Source: Chloroflexota bacterium (lineage in GTDB: Bacteria; Chloroflexota; Dehalococcoidia; Tepidiformales; Tepidiformaceae). Taken from it: a DNA stretch of 12,588 bases. This document shows positions 1 to 6,526 of the stretch, piece by piece (positions within the stretch are counted from its first letter, which is position 1; the number at the start of each line of letters is the position of its first letter). Below the pieces are notes generated by a model. That model searched no databases. It was not told the DNA's origin and worked only from the letters and a program-made list of their open reading frames with translations. Made by a program: the position numbers and the translations under genes. The stretch covers positions 1 through 12,588 of the forward strand of contig JANXYE010000524.1 of assembly GCA_025350285.1 (NCBI GenBank). The letters run 5' to 3'.

Positions 1-2
1 TC

Positions 3-1445
3 GACACCATCACCGACACCTGGACGCGCAACCTCTTCGCGGAGGCCACCGCCTACAGCGTGACCGCGGGCGTGACCGGCCTCTACAGCACAACCTACAC
101 GCGCGACAACGTGGGCCGCATCAGTTCGAAAACGGAGACGATCGAGGGCGTATCCCACACCTACGATTACAGCTACGACGTCACGGGGCGGCTCATTGGG
201 GTCAAGAAGGACAGCCTGGCGATCGCGGCCTACACCTACGACAGCAACAGCAACCGGCTGGCCGGCCCGGGCCTCATCACCCCGCCCACCTACGACGCCC
301 AGGACCGGATGCTGACCTACGGCCTGAACGCCTACGCCTACGCCTACAACCTGGCCGGCGACCTTGTCTCGAAGACGGGCGTTGGCGGGACAACGACTAA
401 CACCTACGACGAGTTTGGGAACCTCACCCGCGTCGCACGGCCGGTGGCTGCGCCGGTGATCGACTACGTCATCGATGGGATGAACCGGCGGGTGGGCAAG
501 AAGGTTGGCGGCGTCCTCCAGCAGGGCTGGCTCTACGACGGGAGCCTGGCGATCGTGGCCGAACTCAGCGGGAGCGGGGCGCTCGTCAGCCGCTTCGTCT
601 ACGCGACCCACGCCAACATCCCCGACTACGTGGTCCAGGGCGGCGTGACCTACCGGGTGGTGACGGACCACCTCGGCAGCCTGCGCCTGGTCGTCCGCGC
701 GGACGACGGCACGGTGGTCCAGCGGATGAACCACGATGAGTTCGGGAATGTCACCCTGGATGTCGTGGCGTCAGGGTTCACGCGCATCCCCTTCGGCTTC
801 GCGGGCGGGCTCTACGATGCGGACACCGGCCTCGTCCGCTTCGGCGCCCGCGATTACGACCCCGAGACGGGAAGATGGACGACGAAGGATCCGATCGGGT
901 TCGAGGGTGGAACAGGGAACTTCTATGAGTATTCCGAGAGCGACCCGGTGAACCTCGCTGATTCGACGGGCGCGGTGCCAGGCCCCAGTGTGCCAGGTGT
1001 GAATGGAACTCTGTCGCCCGGTAGCCTGAAGTCTGGCGCCTGGAATGCGGTCGCCCGGAAATCAAACCAGATGGTGGTGAAGTACTTGCGGGGCCGAGTG
1101 TCCTCGTTAACCTCGACCAACTTGATGCCCAAAGCATCGAAAGCGCTTGAGGCATACTGGAAAGCTCTCACCCCAACTGTCAACGTGCTGAGAAAACAAG
1201 GCCTTAACACCGCACTTCGAGCGGCGGAGGGAGCGTTCAGACCGGTCTGCCCGATTCCGCAGAGAGGCCTCACGCTCCGGCCACCGGCGCCGGGAATTGG
1301 CTGGAGACTCTTGCGGGGGGAGGGGCTGGGCGTATTCCTCTTCATGTTCGGAGGCGTTGACGATCTTATTCCGCCGGGGACGATGCCATCGCTGGATTTT
1401 GACCGCCTCAATCGCCAAGAACATCCGGAGGACTATCACGGGTAG
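3..1445 (+). CDS. Rhs/YD-repeat protein, 3' part (5' end outside window)
   Basis: The frame is open to the window edge, so this is the last 480 residues of a larger protein; the GTG at 60 is only an internal codon. Many YD-type repeats are visible (TYDSNSNRL, TYDEFGNLTRV, DEFGNVTLD). They are followed by the Rhs-associated core at about residues 263-323: PFGFAGGLYDADTGLVRFGARDYDPETGRW, in that order, then DPIGFEGG and SDPVNLADSTG. In the family the repeats build a hollow shell around a C-terminal cargo, often a toxin, and the core marks the shell end and autocleavage site. Here about 157 residues follow the core, matching no toxin family I recognise. Such proteins are usually secreted or surface-delivered. 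No immunity-like gene follows on the + strand. Family assignment is firm; the toxin role is inference. Confidence 0.93.
   Translation, partial: DTITDTWTRNLFAEATAYSVTAGVTGLYSTTYTRDNVGRISSKTETIEGVSHTYDYSYDVTGRLIGVKKDSLAIAAYTYDSNSNRLAGPGLITPPTYDAQDRMLTYGLNAYAYAYNLAGDLVSKTGVGGTTTNTYDEFGNLTRVARPVAAPVIDYVIDGMNRRVGKKVGGVLQQGWLYDGSLAIVAELSGSGALVSRFVYATHANIPDYVVQGGVTYRVVTDHLGSLRLVVRADDGTVVQRMNHDEFGNVTLDVVASGFTRIPFGFAGGLYDADTGLVRFGARDYDPETGRWTTKDPIGFEGGTGNFYEYSESDPVNLADSTGAVPGPSVPGVNGTLSPGSLKSGAWNAVARKSNQMVVKYLRGRVSSLTSTNLMPKASKALEAYWKALTPTVNVLRKQGLNTALRAAEGAFRPVCPIPQRGLTLRPPAPGIGWRLLRGEGLGVFLFMFGGVDDLIPPGTMPSLDFDRLNRQEHPEDYHG
972..1445 (+). other. Variable C-terminal tip of the Rhs protein
   Basis: This is the coding stretch after the conserved core ending in DSTG. 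It begins with a Gly/Pro/Ser-rich linker, continues with a basic, mostly helical-looking region (for example KALEAYWKALTPTVNVLRKQG), then a short hydrophobic run (GLGVFLFMFGG), and ends in HPEDYHG. By eye, bases 1010-1230 are clearly poorer in G+C than the shell-coding part and the neighbouring genes. That is usual for exchangeable Rhs tips. No known nuclease, deaminase or ADP-ribosyltransferase motif was recognised, so its activity is unknown. Confidence 0.6.
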
Positions 1446-1533
1446 TTCTCGGAATCGCTTGTCCAACTGCCCGCGGGGGCGCTTCGCATCGTCTCCGATG
1501 GCTCCGGGGCGACTTCCACGACCAGCGGGCGGG

Positions 1534-1707
1534 CGCGGCTTCGAGGGCGACGCCCTCCGAGCGCTGGAGCGCGGCGACGTCGTCGCGGTGGGCGTTGCTG
1601 ATGAGGAGCTTGCGGATCGCGGCCATCGCGGGGCCGGGGTTGTTCGCGACCAGCTCGCCCACGGCCAGCGCCCGTTCGAGCAGCTGGTCGGCGCGCTCCC
1701 GAATCAC
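1534..1707 (-). pseudogene. Remnant of an enoyl-CoA hydratase (crotonase) C-terminus
   Basis: On the - strand about 58 codons read ERALAVGELVANNPGPAMAAIRKLL and later ALQRSEGVALEAA. This resembles the last helices of crotonase-fold enoyl-CoA hydratases, where a stretch of the type 'A..A..IA..PP.A....K.L' is followed by a helix ending in an 'ALE.EA' pattern. The catalytic N-terminal two thirds are absent: upstream in the same frame the sequence is no longer crotonase-like and overlaps the phosphoesterase gene. Downstream, the frame continues to a stop at 1408-1410 with unrelated Arg/Pro-rich sequence that runs into the Rhs 3' end. A GTG at 1707 overlaps the phosphoesterase TGA, so a small peptide could be made, but I read this as a fragment left by deletion or rearrangement. 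The + strand reading of the same bases is a shadow. Confidence 0.5.
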
Positions 1708-2360
1708 GCCAACGGCAGACGCTTGAGCCGCTCGTGAGGCGGGGCCGCGAAGTGCTCCGCTGAGAGCGGCGTCCCTCGCAGAGATGCCTCGACGAAGGCG
1801 CCGCGCTCGATGATCACGTGCTGGGCGGCCGAAGGGTTCCGCAACCCCTCGGAAGGGCCGAGTGTCACAATCTCCGCATGCACCCGCGACGCACTGATTT
1901 CGAGGATGCCAATCGTGCCCAGGCGGGTAGTGAGGTGGTGCGGGAGGATCGGGCTGCCTGAGTTGATGAGCAGGACGCCGTCGCGGTATTCGAGCCGTTC
2001 GACGTGCGTGTCGCCGCCGATGAGGATATCCACCAGTTCGCCATCGAGCGCCGATGCGAGCAATTCGGCGATCGGACGCGACTCCGGACGGAGTTCGTGG
2101 GCCATACCGATGCGCCAGCCCTCGATGTCGAGGAGCTGCTTCGGGGCCATGCGCGGGTCTTTGAAGATGTCGTTGTTGCCTTCAGCGACGAGGACGGGCG
2201 CGAACTGTTCGCACCAGTCGAGCACTACCGGGGCGCAGACGTCGCCGCCGTGGAGGATCAGATCGACGCCGCGGAGGGCGTCGCCAACGTGCGTGCCAAG
2301 TTCATCGAGGCTGTGCATGAGGGAAGGGAGGTGAGTATCCGAAATCAGCCCGATGCGCAT
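1704..2360 (-). CDS. YfcE/MJ0936-like metallophosphoesterase
   Basis: This 218-residue protein is a calcineurin-like phosphoesterase, a two-metal hydrolase of phosphodiesters or phosphomonoesters; the cytosolic substrate is unknown. The metal-site motifs appear in order: D8-x-H10 (SDTH), D40 (LHGGD), N62 (EGNND), H88 (MAHE) and a GDTH at 116-119, then INSGSP. Family members usually have GHTH at the fourth site, so one ligand His is Asp117 here, and the usual HGH is reduced to HEL. The chosen start (MRIGLISDTH) places the first beta strand at the N-terminus, as in the family; an upstream in-frame ATG would add 15 atypical residues. About 50 residues after the normal C-terminal strand (ILEISASRVHAEIVTLG) form an extension of unknown role. 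It lies 116 bases downstream of the broken mscS gene, on the same strand. Confidence 0.85.
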   Translation of the reverse strand: MRIGLISDTHLPSLMHSLDELGTHVGDALRGVDLILHGGDVCAPVVLDWCEQFAPVLVAEGNNDIFKDPRMAPKQLLDIEGWRIGMAHELRPESRPIAELLASALDGELVDILIGGDTHVERLEYRDGVLLINSGSPILPHHLTTRLGTIGILEISASRVHAEIVTLGPSEGLRNPSAAQHVIIERGAFVEASLRGTPLSAEHFAAPPHERLKRLPLA

Positions 2361-2476
2361 GCTTCCAACGCTACGGACGGGGGAGTGCGGGCGCAAGGCG
2401 GCCAAACGGCGTCAGATCTCCACGTGTACTTTCGGCGAAGGGTGCTCCACCGCCCGGCCGCGGGGCAAGGGACGGT

Positions 2477-3315
2477 TCAGTTTTCGCCCGGCGGGAAGCG
2501 CACTTCGATGCGCTCATCGGCGAAGCGGCGGCGGAGCTGACGGCGAAGCTCACCCTCTATCGACCAGCGCGCGGCCGGGCGGACTTCGCCCACCAGGTTG
2601 AACTGGACATCACCGTCGCCAATGGTCTTGTAGAAGGCGATACGCGGCGTGCGCAGGACGTTGTCGCCGGGCATCGCGGCGACCACCGATTCGATCAGCG
2701 CCGTAGCCCGTTGTGCTTCGCGGAACGGCACCACGAGCGCGATATGGAGGCGGCGCAGGGCTGGACTCCGGTTCGTGGCGATCGTGATCGAACTGTTTGG
2801 GATGCTGTGCAAAGCGCCATCGCCATCGCGCACAACGGTGCGGCGGGGGTTGATTTCGATCACTTCGCCGCTGATGGCCGCGATCGTCACCTGATCGCCG
2901 ACGGAATACTGGTCTTCGACGAGGATGAAGACGCCGTTGATCACGTCTTTGATGAGGGTGCGCCGAGACCGAAGGCAATCCCGGCGACGCCCAGGCCGGC
3001 GACCCAGGGCGTCACGTTGAGCCCAAGCGTATCGAGGGCGACGCCGATGCCGACGAAGCCCGCGATGAACGTGACCAGCCAGGTGAGCGTGCCCTGGAGC
3101 GTGCGCACGCGGCGTTCGCCGGCTTCGATTTCGGTGCCTCGGATGCGGGCGGCGGAGCGGACGGCCCCGCGCAGTCCGTGTCCGATAAGCGGGCGCGAGA
3201 GGAGGTTCACGAGGATCACGGCGCCCACGACGCCGAAGAGCTTGGGCGCGTCGTCGCGAAGCCAATCCTGCCACTCGGAGGCGTCACCCGGGAGGAGGAA
3301 GAGTGGGACGATCAC
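2477..3315 (-). pseudogene. mscS: MscS-type mechanosensitive channel gene with a frameshift
   Basis: Two - strand frames together give one small-conductance mechanosensitive channel. The first frame (from GTG 3315) has an N-terminal helix at residues 24-40, a second at 74-95, and the Gly/Ala-rich pore helix TPWVAGLGVAGIAFGLGA, then stops after PSSKT. The second frame resumes at LIKDVINGVFILVEDQYSVGD and continues through the beta domain (RTVVRDGDGALHSIPNSSI) to the stop at 2477-2479. In the family the junction reads GAQSLIKD; the sequence at 2954-2961 fits loss of four bases there. The GTG start overlaps the pcrA stop (GTGA), suggesting translational coupling. The intact protein would be an inner-membrane osmotic safety valve of about 280 residues. 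This is either a true pseudogene or a sequence error. No canonical slippery site for programmed frameshifting is visible. Confidence 0.85.
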
Positions 3316-5564
3316 GCGGGCGCCAGCCGGGCATAGCTCTGCAGGAGGCGCTTCACGCCAGCCGCCTCAAAGGTCACCTGATACTCCACGTCGCCGCCGT
3401 TCGCGCGCGCGGAAACGACGATACCGACACCGAACTTGACATGGCGGACAAGCTGGCCGGGGCCATACTCGGCTTCGATTTCGGGGAGATCCTCCTGGGG
3501 CGGGGCAATGGCGACCGCCTCCGCGTACGAGCCCGCGCGCAGGCCCGGCGTGGTGGAACCCCATGGCCGCACGACTTCCTTCGGGATATCGAGGAGGAAG
3601 CGCGAGGGCGGGTTCGCCATCGTCCCGCCCATCATGAAGCGGCGGTAGGAGCGCGTGAGGTAGAGGAGGTCCTCGGCGCGGGTGATGCCGACGTAGGCGA
3701 GGCGGCGTTCCTCCTCCATCTGCTTGGGGTCATCGAACGAGCGGATGTGGGGGAGTACGCCCTCTTCCAGGCCGACCATGAAGACGACCGGGTATTCGAG
3801 CCCCTTCGCGTTATGCAGCGTAATCAGCGTGACGGCGTTGGCGCCGCCCTCGACTTCGTCCACATCGGCGACCAGAGCAACGTCGTTCAAGAACTGAGCC
3901 AGGTCGGAGACATCCCCGGCGATATCGCTGTACTGGATCATCACCGCACGGAGCTGGTCGATGCTCTCGACGCGGTCTTCGGCCGCATCCGGCTCGCCTT
4001 CACGCAGGTAGCGGAGGTAGCCGGTCGCCATCAGGAGGTCGTCGAGCAGCATCGTGAGGGGAAGCTCGCGCTTGGCACGGAGCGCGTTGATGGCGATGAC
4101 GAACTCGCGCACACCGGCGGCCGAGCGGCCAGTGATGCCGGTATCGAGGCGGCCCCCGGCGACGGCCTCGCAGGCGTCCCAGGTGCCGAGCTGCATGGAG
4201 GCGGCCCACTCGCGCAGACGGGCGACGGTGGTCTTACCGACGCCTCGCCCGGGCACGTTGAGGACGCGGAGCAAGCTTGCCTCATCCAGGCGGTTGTGGA
4301 TGAGGCGCAGGTAGGCGATGAGATCCTTGACTTCACGGCGCTGATAAAAGCGCACGCCGCCGATCAGCCGGTAGGGGATGCGGTGGCGGACGAGCGCGTC
4401 TTCGATTGGCCGGGACATGGCGTTCGTACGGTAGAGGACGGCGATGGCGGAGAGCTTACGCCCCGCGTTGGCGAGCCGGCGGACTTCGTTAGCGACGAAT
4501 TCGCCCTCTTCTTCGTCGTTGTAGGCTTCGTAGCCCGTGATCATGTCGCCGCCGGGACGGGCGGTCCAGAGACGGCGCGGCGTGCGGTAGGGGTTACGGT
4601 CAATGACCGACTCGGCGGCCATGAGGATCGGCGCGGTCGACCGGTAATTCTGTTCGAGCAGGACGACTTCACGCCCGGGGAAGTCCGCTTCGAAGTTGGC
4701 GATGTTGCGAATATCCGCGGCGCGCCAGCTATAGATGCTCTGATCCGGGTCGCCGACGACGGCGATGTTCCGGTAGCCGAGGCGGCGTCCGGCGGCATCG
4801 ATCCGACGCTCCGGCTCGGAGCCCGCCCCGACGAAGCCGGCGGCGAGGGCGTGGGCGATCTGGTACTGCACCGGGTTCGTGTCCTGAAACTCATCGACGA
4901 GGACGTACTGGTAGCGCCCCGCGTACTTTTCGATGGCCTCCTCCGACTGCGCGAACATCTGGACGGTCTTTAGGAGCAGGTCATCGAAGTCCACGGCGGA
5001 CGAGGAGCGCATCAGCTCCTCGTAGCGCGCCCAGACCCGAGCGACGACCTCCTGGTCGTAGGTCTGGATGCGGGCGGCGTAGCCCTCGCGGGAGAGCATC
5101 TCGTTCTTCGCGTGGGAGATCTGGGAGAGGATAGCGCGGGGGCTGTGCTTCTTCGGGTCCATTCGCAGGTCGTCGAGCGTGCGCTTCATCAACCGTTCCT
5201 GGTCGTCGGCGTCATAGATGGTGAAGTTGCGGTCGAGGCCGATGGTGTGGCCGTCGATACGCAGCCAGCGTGCGCAGAGGGCGTGGAACGTGCCCATCGC
5301 GAGGCTGCCCGCGTCTTCGCCGAGCAGGGCAGCCGAGCGGGCGCGCATCTCTTTGGCCGCCTTGTTCGTGAACGTGACCGCGAGCAGCCGCCAGGGAGCG
5401 ACGCGGCGTTCGCGCACGAGGTAGGCGACGCGGTGAGTGATGACGCGGGTCTTGCCGCTGCCGGGGCCGGCGAGGATGAGGAGGGCGCCATCGCCGAAGG
5501 TCACGGCGGCGCGCTGGGGCTCATTCAGCCCTTCCAGGAGTTCGGGGAGTGTTTCGACCGCCAC
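3312..5564 (-). CDS. pcrA: PcrA/UvrD superfamily 1A DNA helicase
   Basis: This 750-residue protein has all SF1A motifs in order. They are the Q motif LNEPQRAAV (13-21), Walker A AGPGSGKT (32-39), motif Ia TFTNKAAKEM (64-73), TFHALCARW (92-100), Walker B VLVDEFQDTN (221-230), motif III VVGDPDQSIYSWR (269-281), LEQNYRST (303-310), motif V TLHNAKGLEYP (582-592) and motif VI EERRLAYVGITRAEDLL (618-634). The tail (700-750, YGPGQLVRHVKFGVGIV) is the Tudor-like domain that contacts RNA polymerase in PcrA/UvrD. Family members unwind DNA 3' to 5', act in excision repair and transcription-coupled repair, and strip RecA from DNA. An extra, partly charged segment of about 20 residues (244-263) sits between motifs II and III. 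The GTG start puts the Q motif at its usual distance from the N-terminus; there is no Shine-Dalgarno sequence, but a -10-like element lies 6 bases upstream. The gene is first in the - strand cluster. Confidence 0.96.
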   Translation of the reverse strand: MAVETLPELLEGLNEPQRAAVTFGDGALLILAGPGSGKTRVITHRVAYLVRERRVAPWRLLAVTFTNKAAKEMRARSAALLGEDAGSLAMGTFHALCARWLRIDGHTIGLDRNFTIYDADDQERLMKRTLDDLRMDPKKHSPRAILSQISHAKNEMLSREGYAARIQTYDQEVVARVWARYEELMRSSSAVDFDDLLLKTVQMFAQSEEAIEKYAGRYQYVLVDEFQDTNPVQYQIAHALAAGFVGAGSEPERRIDAAGRRLGYRNIAVVGDPDQSIYSWRAADIRNIANFEADFPGREVVLLEQNYRSTAPILMAAESVIDRNPYRTPRRLWTARPGGDMITGYEAYNDEEEGEFVANEVRRLANAGRKLSAIAVLYRTNAMSRPIEDALVRHRIPYRLIGGVRFYQRREVKDLIAYLRLIHNRLDEASLLRVLNVPGRGVGKTTVARLREWAASMQLGTWDACEAVAGGRLDTGITGRSAAGVREFVIAINALRAKRELPLTMLLDDLLMATGYLRYLREGEPDAAEDRVESIDQLRAVMIQYSDIAGDVSDLAQFLNDVALVADVDEVEGGANAVTLITLHNAKGLEYPVVFMVGLEEGVLPHIRSFDDPKQMEEERRLAYVGITRAEDLLYLTRSYRRFMMGGTMANPPSRFLLDIPKEVVRPWGSTTPGLRAGSYAEAVAIAPPQEDLPEIEAEYGPGQLVRHVKFGVGIVVSARANGGDVEYQVTFEAAGVKRLLQSYARLAPA

Positions 5565-5570
5565 CGGACG

Positions 5571-5579
5571 AGTTTAGCA
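5571..5579 (-). promoter_or_regulatory. Candidate extended -10 element for pcrA, leaderless layout
   Basis: The - strand reads TGCTAAACT, an extended -10 match (TGnTAnAnT type). The hexamer ends 6 bases before the pcrA GTG start. Transcription would begin at or next to the start codon, giving a leaderless mRNA, which agrees with the missing Shine-Dalgarno sequence. No good -35 hexamer is seen. Confidence 0.42.
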
Positions 5580-5817
5580 TTGGCTAGGGCATGTGAGCGA
5601 TTCCAGATCGACGGGGCGCCGGGCGTGATCGCGACCTCGACCGCCGCTCCGTCTCCGTCTCCATCTCCGTCGCGGTACTGAATCGTGCCCCCGCGAGTTC
5701 GAACCAGCGATATCAGCACCGCGACCGGCAGGGAGCGGCGGCTGAACCCGCGACAACGTTCGAGCCGCGCAACGATTGTTGCAGACACCTCACAGCCCGT
5801 GATGGGAACAAAGCCGG
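5580..5817. other. Divergent intergenic region between pcrA and the zinc-ribbon gene
   Basis: No convincing gene is present. Open frames here are low-complexity or out of frame with their neighbours. A short inverted repeat, GCAAC-GATT-GTTGC, lies at 5769-5782, about 40 bases upstream of the -10 element of the zinc-ribbon gene. It could be an operator or a small hairpin, though it is short enough to be chance. A hexamer tandem repeat lies at 5651-5668. The motif GTTCGAAC near 5698-5705 recalls a tRNA T-loop, but its stem does not pair and no anticodon arm is present. Confidence 0.5.
5651..5668 (+). repeat. Short hexamer tandem repeat (GTCTCC, 3 units)
   Basis: Three adjacent units read GTCTCC, GTCTCC and ATCTCC, followed by a partial GTC and preceded by a related GCTCC. 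On the - strand this would spell an Asp-Gly run. It is a small simple-sequence tract in a non-coding region, and no function is evident. Confidence 0.6.
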
Positions 5818-5843
5818 TGCTATACTCGTCTTTGGCGGAGGAG
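5818..5843 (+). promoter_or_regulatory. Extended -10 promoter and Shine-Dalgarno of the zinc-ribbon gene
   Basis: TGCTATACT at 5818-5826 is a strong extended -10 element (one mismatch to TATAAT). With initiation near 5833, the leader would be about 17 bases and carry GGAGGAG at 5837-5843, ending 6 bases before the ATG at 5850. No clear -35 is seen, as is normal for extended -10 promoters. The spacing favours ATG 5850 over the in-frame TTG at 5847. Confidence 0.6.
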
Positions 5844-5849
5844 TAGTTG

Positions 5850-6479
5850 ATGTTCCTTGTGGAATGGCCCGGCGGCAGTTGGGAAGCGACCGCCAAAGGG
5901 GTGGCCCTCGTCATCGGCGTCTACCTCGCGGCCCTCTGGCTCACGCTCATCTTTTGGACCGTCCGGGACATCCGGCAGCGCACGCGCGACCCGATTGCGC
6001 AGACCATAGCGGTATTGCTCGTGACCGTCTTCTTCGTGTTCGGGCTCTGGATCTACATGATCCTCCGGCCCCGCTACACGCTCGTCGAAGTGTACGAACG
6101 GTCGCTCGAAGAAGAGGCGCTGCTCCAGGATCTTGAGGACCAGAAGGCCTGTCCGACCTGCAAGCGCCGCGTCAGCGACGAGTTCCTGGTATGCCCTTCC
6201 TGCCGGACGCAGCTCAAGGAGCCGTGCCGATCCTGCGCTAAACCGCTGAGCTACGCCTGGGTCGCCTGCCCCTTCTGTGGGCTGGAGAAGGCCCCGCGTG
6301 AGGGATACGGGCCACGTGCGGCTCGCGGGCAAGTACGGAACGCGGCCCCTTCCCGTCCGGTGGCGCCGAAGCAGGAGCGCCCGCTGATAGATGCCCAGCG
6401 GGAAGGGTTCACGCCCGTACGGACGACACCGCGGATCGTGGCCGACGACGGCCCGGTCATCGACGCGACCGCTGAGTAG
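5850..6479 (+). CDS. Two-TM membrane protein with a cytoplasmic double zinc ribbon
   Basis: This 209-residue protein of unknown function has two hydrophobic helices at about 17-38 and 49-72, separated by a short basic loop (RDIRQRTRD). An acidic helix follows (YERSLEEEALLQDLEDQ, 82-98), and then two zinc ribbons: CPTC (101-104) with CPSC (115-118), and CRSC (126-129) with CPFC (140-143). This is the arrangement of DZANK-type double zinc ribbons. The last 65 residues are Pro/Arg/Ala-rich and probably disordered. The basic loop between the helices and the positive-inside rule suggest loop and ribbons both face the same side, most likely the cytosol, but two closely spaced helices leave this uncertain. 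The gene has its own promoter and a good Shine-Dalgarno sequence and lies 47 bases before mutS2. Proteins of this type may recruit partners at the membrane; that is inference. Confidence 0.85.
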   Translation: MFLVEWPGGSWEATAKGVALVIGVYLAALWLTLIFWTVRDIRQRTRDPIAQTIAVLLVTVFFVFGLWIYMILRPRYTLVEVYERSLEEEALLQDLEDQKACPTCKRRVSDEFLVCPSCRTQLKEPCRSCAKPLSYAWVACPFCGLEKAPREGYGPRAARGQVRNAAPSRPVAPKQERPLIDAQREGFTPVRTTPRIVADDGPVIDATAE

Positions 6480-6490
6480 GGCAACTCACG

Positions 6491-6519
6491 TTGGATTGAC
6501 GCACCCGCGCCTGTAGGCT
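6491..6519 (+). promoter_or_regulatory. Candidate promoter of mutS2, leaderless layout
   Basis: A -35-like TTGGAT (6491-6496) and a -10-like TAGGCT (6514-6519) are separated by 17 bases. The -10 hexamer ends 7 bases before the GTG start at 6527, and there is no Shine-Dalgarno sequence. Initiation would therefore fall at the start codon. Both hexamers are only moderate matches. Confidence 0.38.
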
Positions 6520-6526
6520 GGTTGGC

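Noticed and set aside
1297..1737. + strand open frame after the Rhs gene, considered as an immunity gene
   Set aside because: It starts inside the Rhs tip and its second half is the antisense reading of the crotonase-like fragment (ALERGDVVAVGVADEELAD is a typical shadow). It is not a credible immunity protein.
2950..2965. Programmed ribosomal frameshift in mscS
   Set aside because: No canonical slippery heptamer is present, and a -1 shift would still leave the conserved pore motif one residue short; a 4-base deletion fits better.
3303..4973. Long + strand open frame of 556 codons
   Set aside because: It lies antisense to pcrA, whose motifs are unambiguous. It is a high-GC codon shadow rich in Asp, Glu, Gly, Val and Arg, with no family-like pattern.
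5685..5715. Possible tRNA T-arm (GTTCGAAC)
   Set aside because: The flanking bases do not form a 5-bp stem, and there is no acceptor, D or anticodon arm upstream.
5525..5914. 129-codon - strand open frame across the pcrA/zinc-ribbon intergenic region
   Set aside because: It overlaps both neighbouring genes out of frame and includes a Gly-Asp run from the hexamer repeat. No family resemblance was seen.
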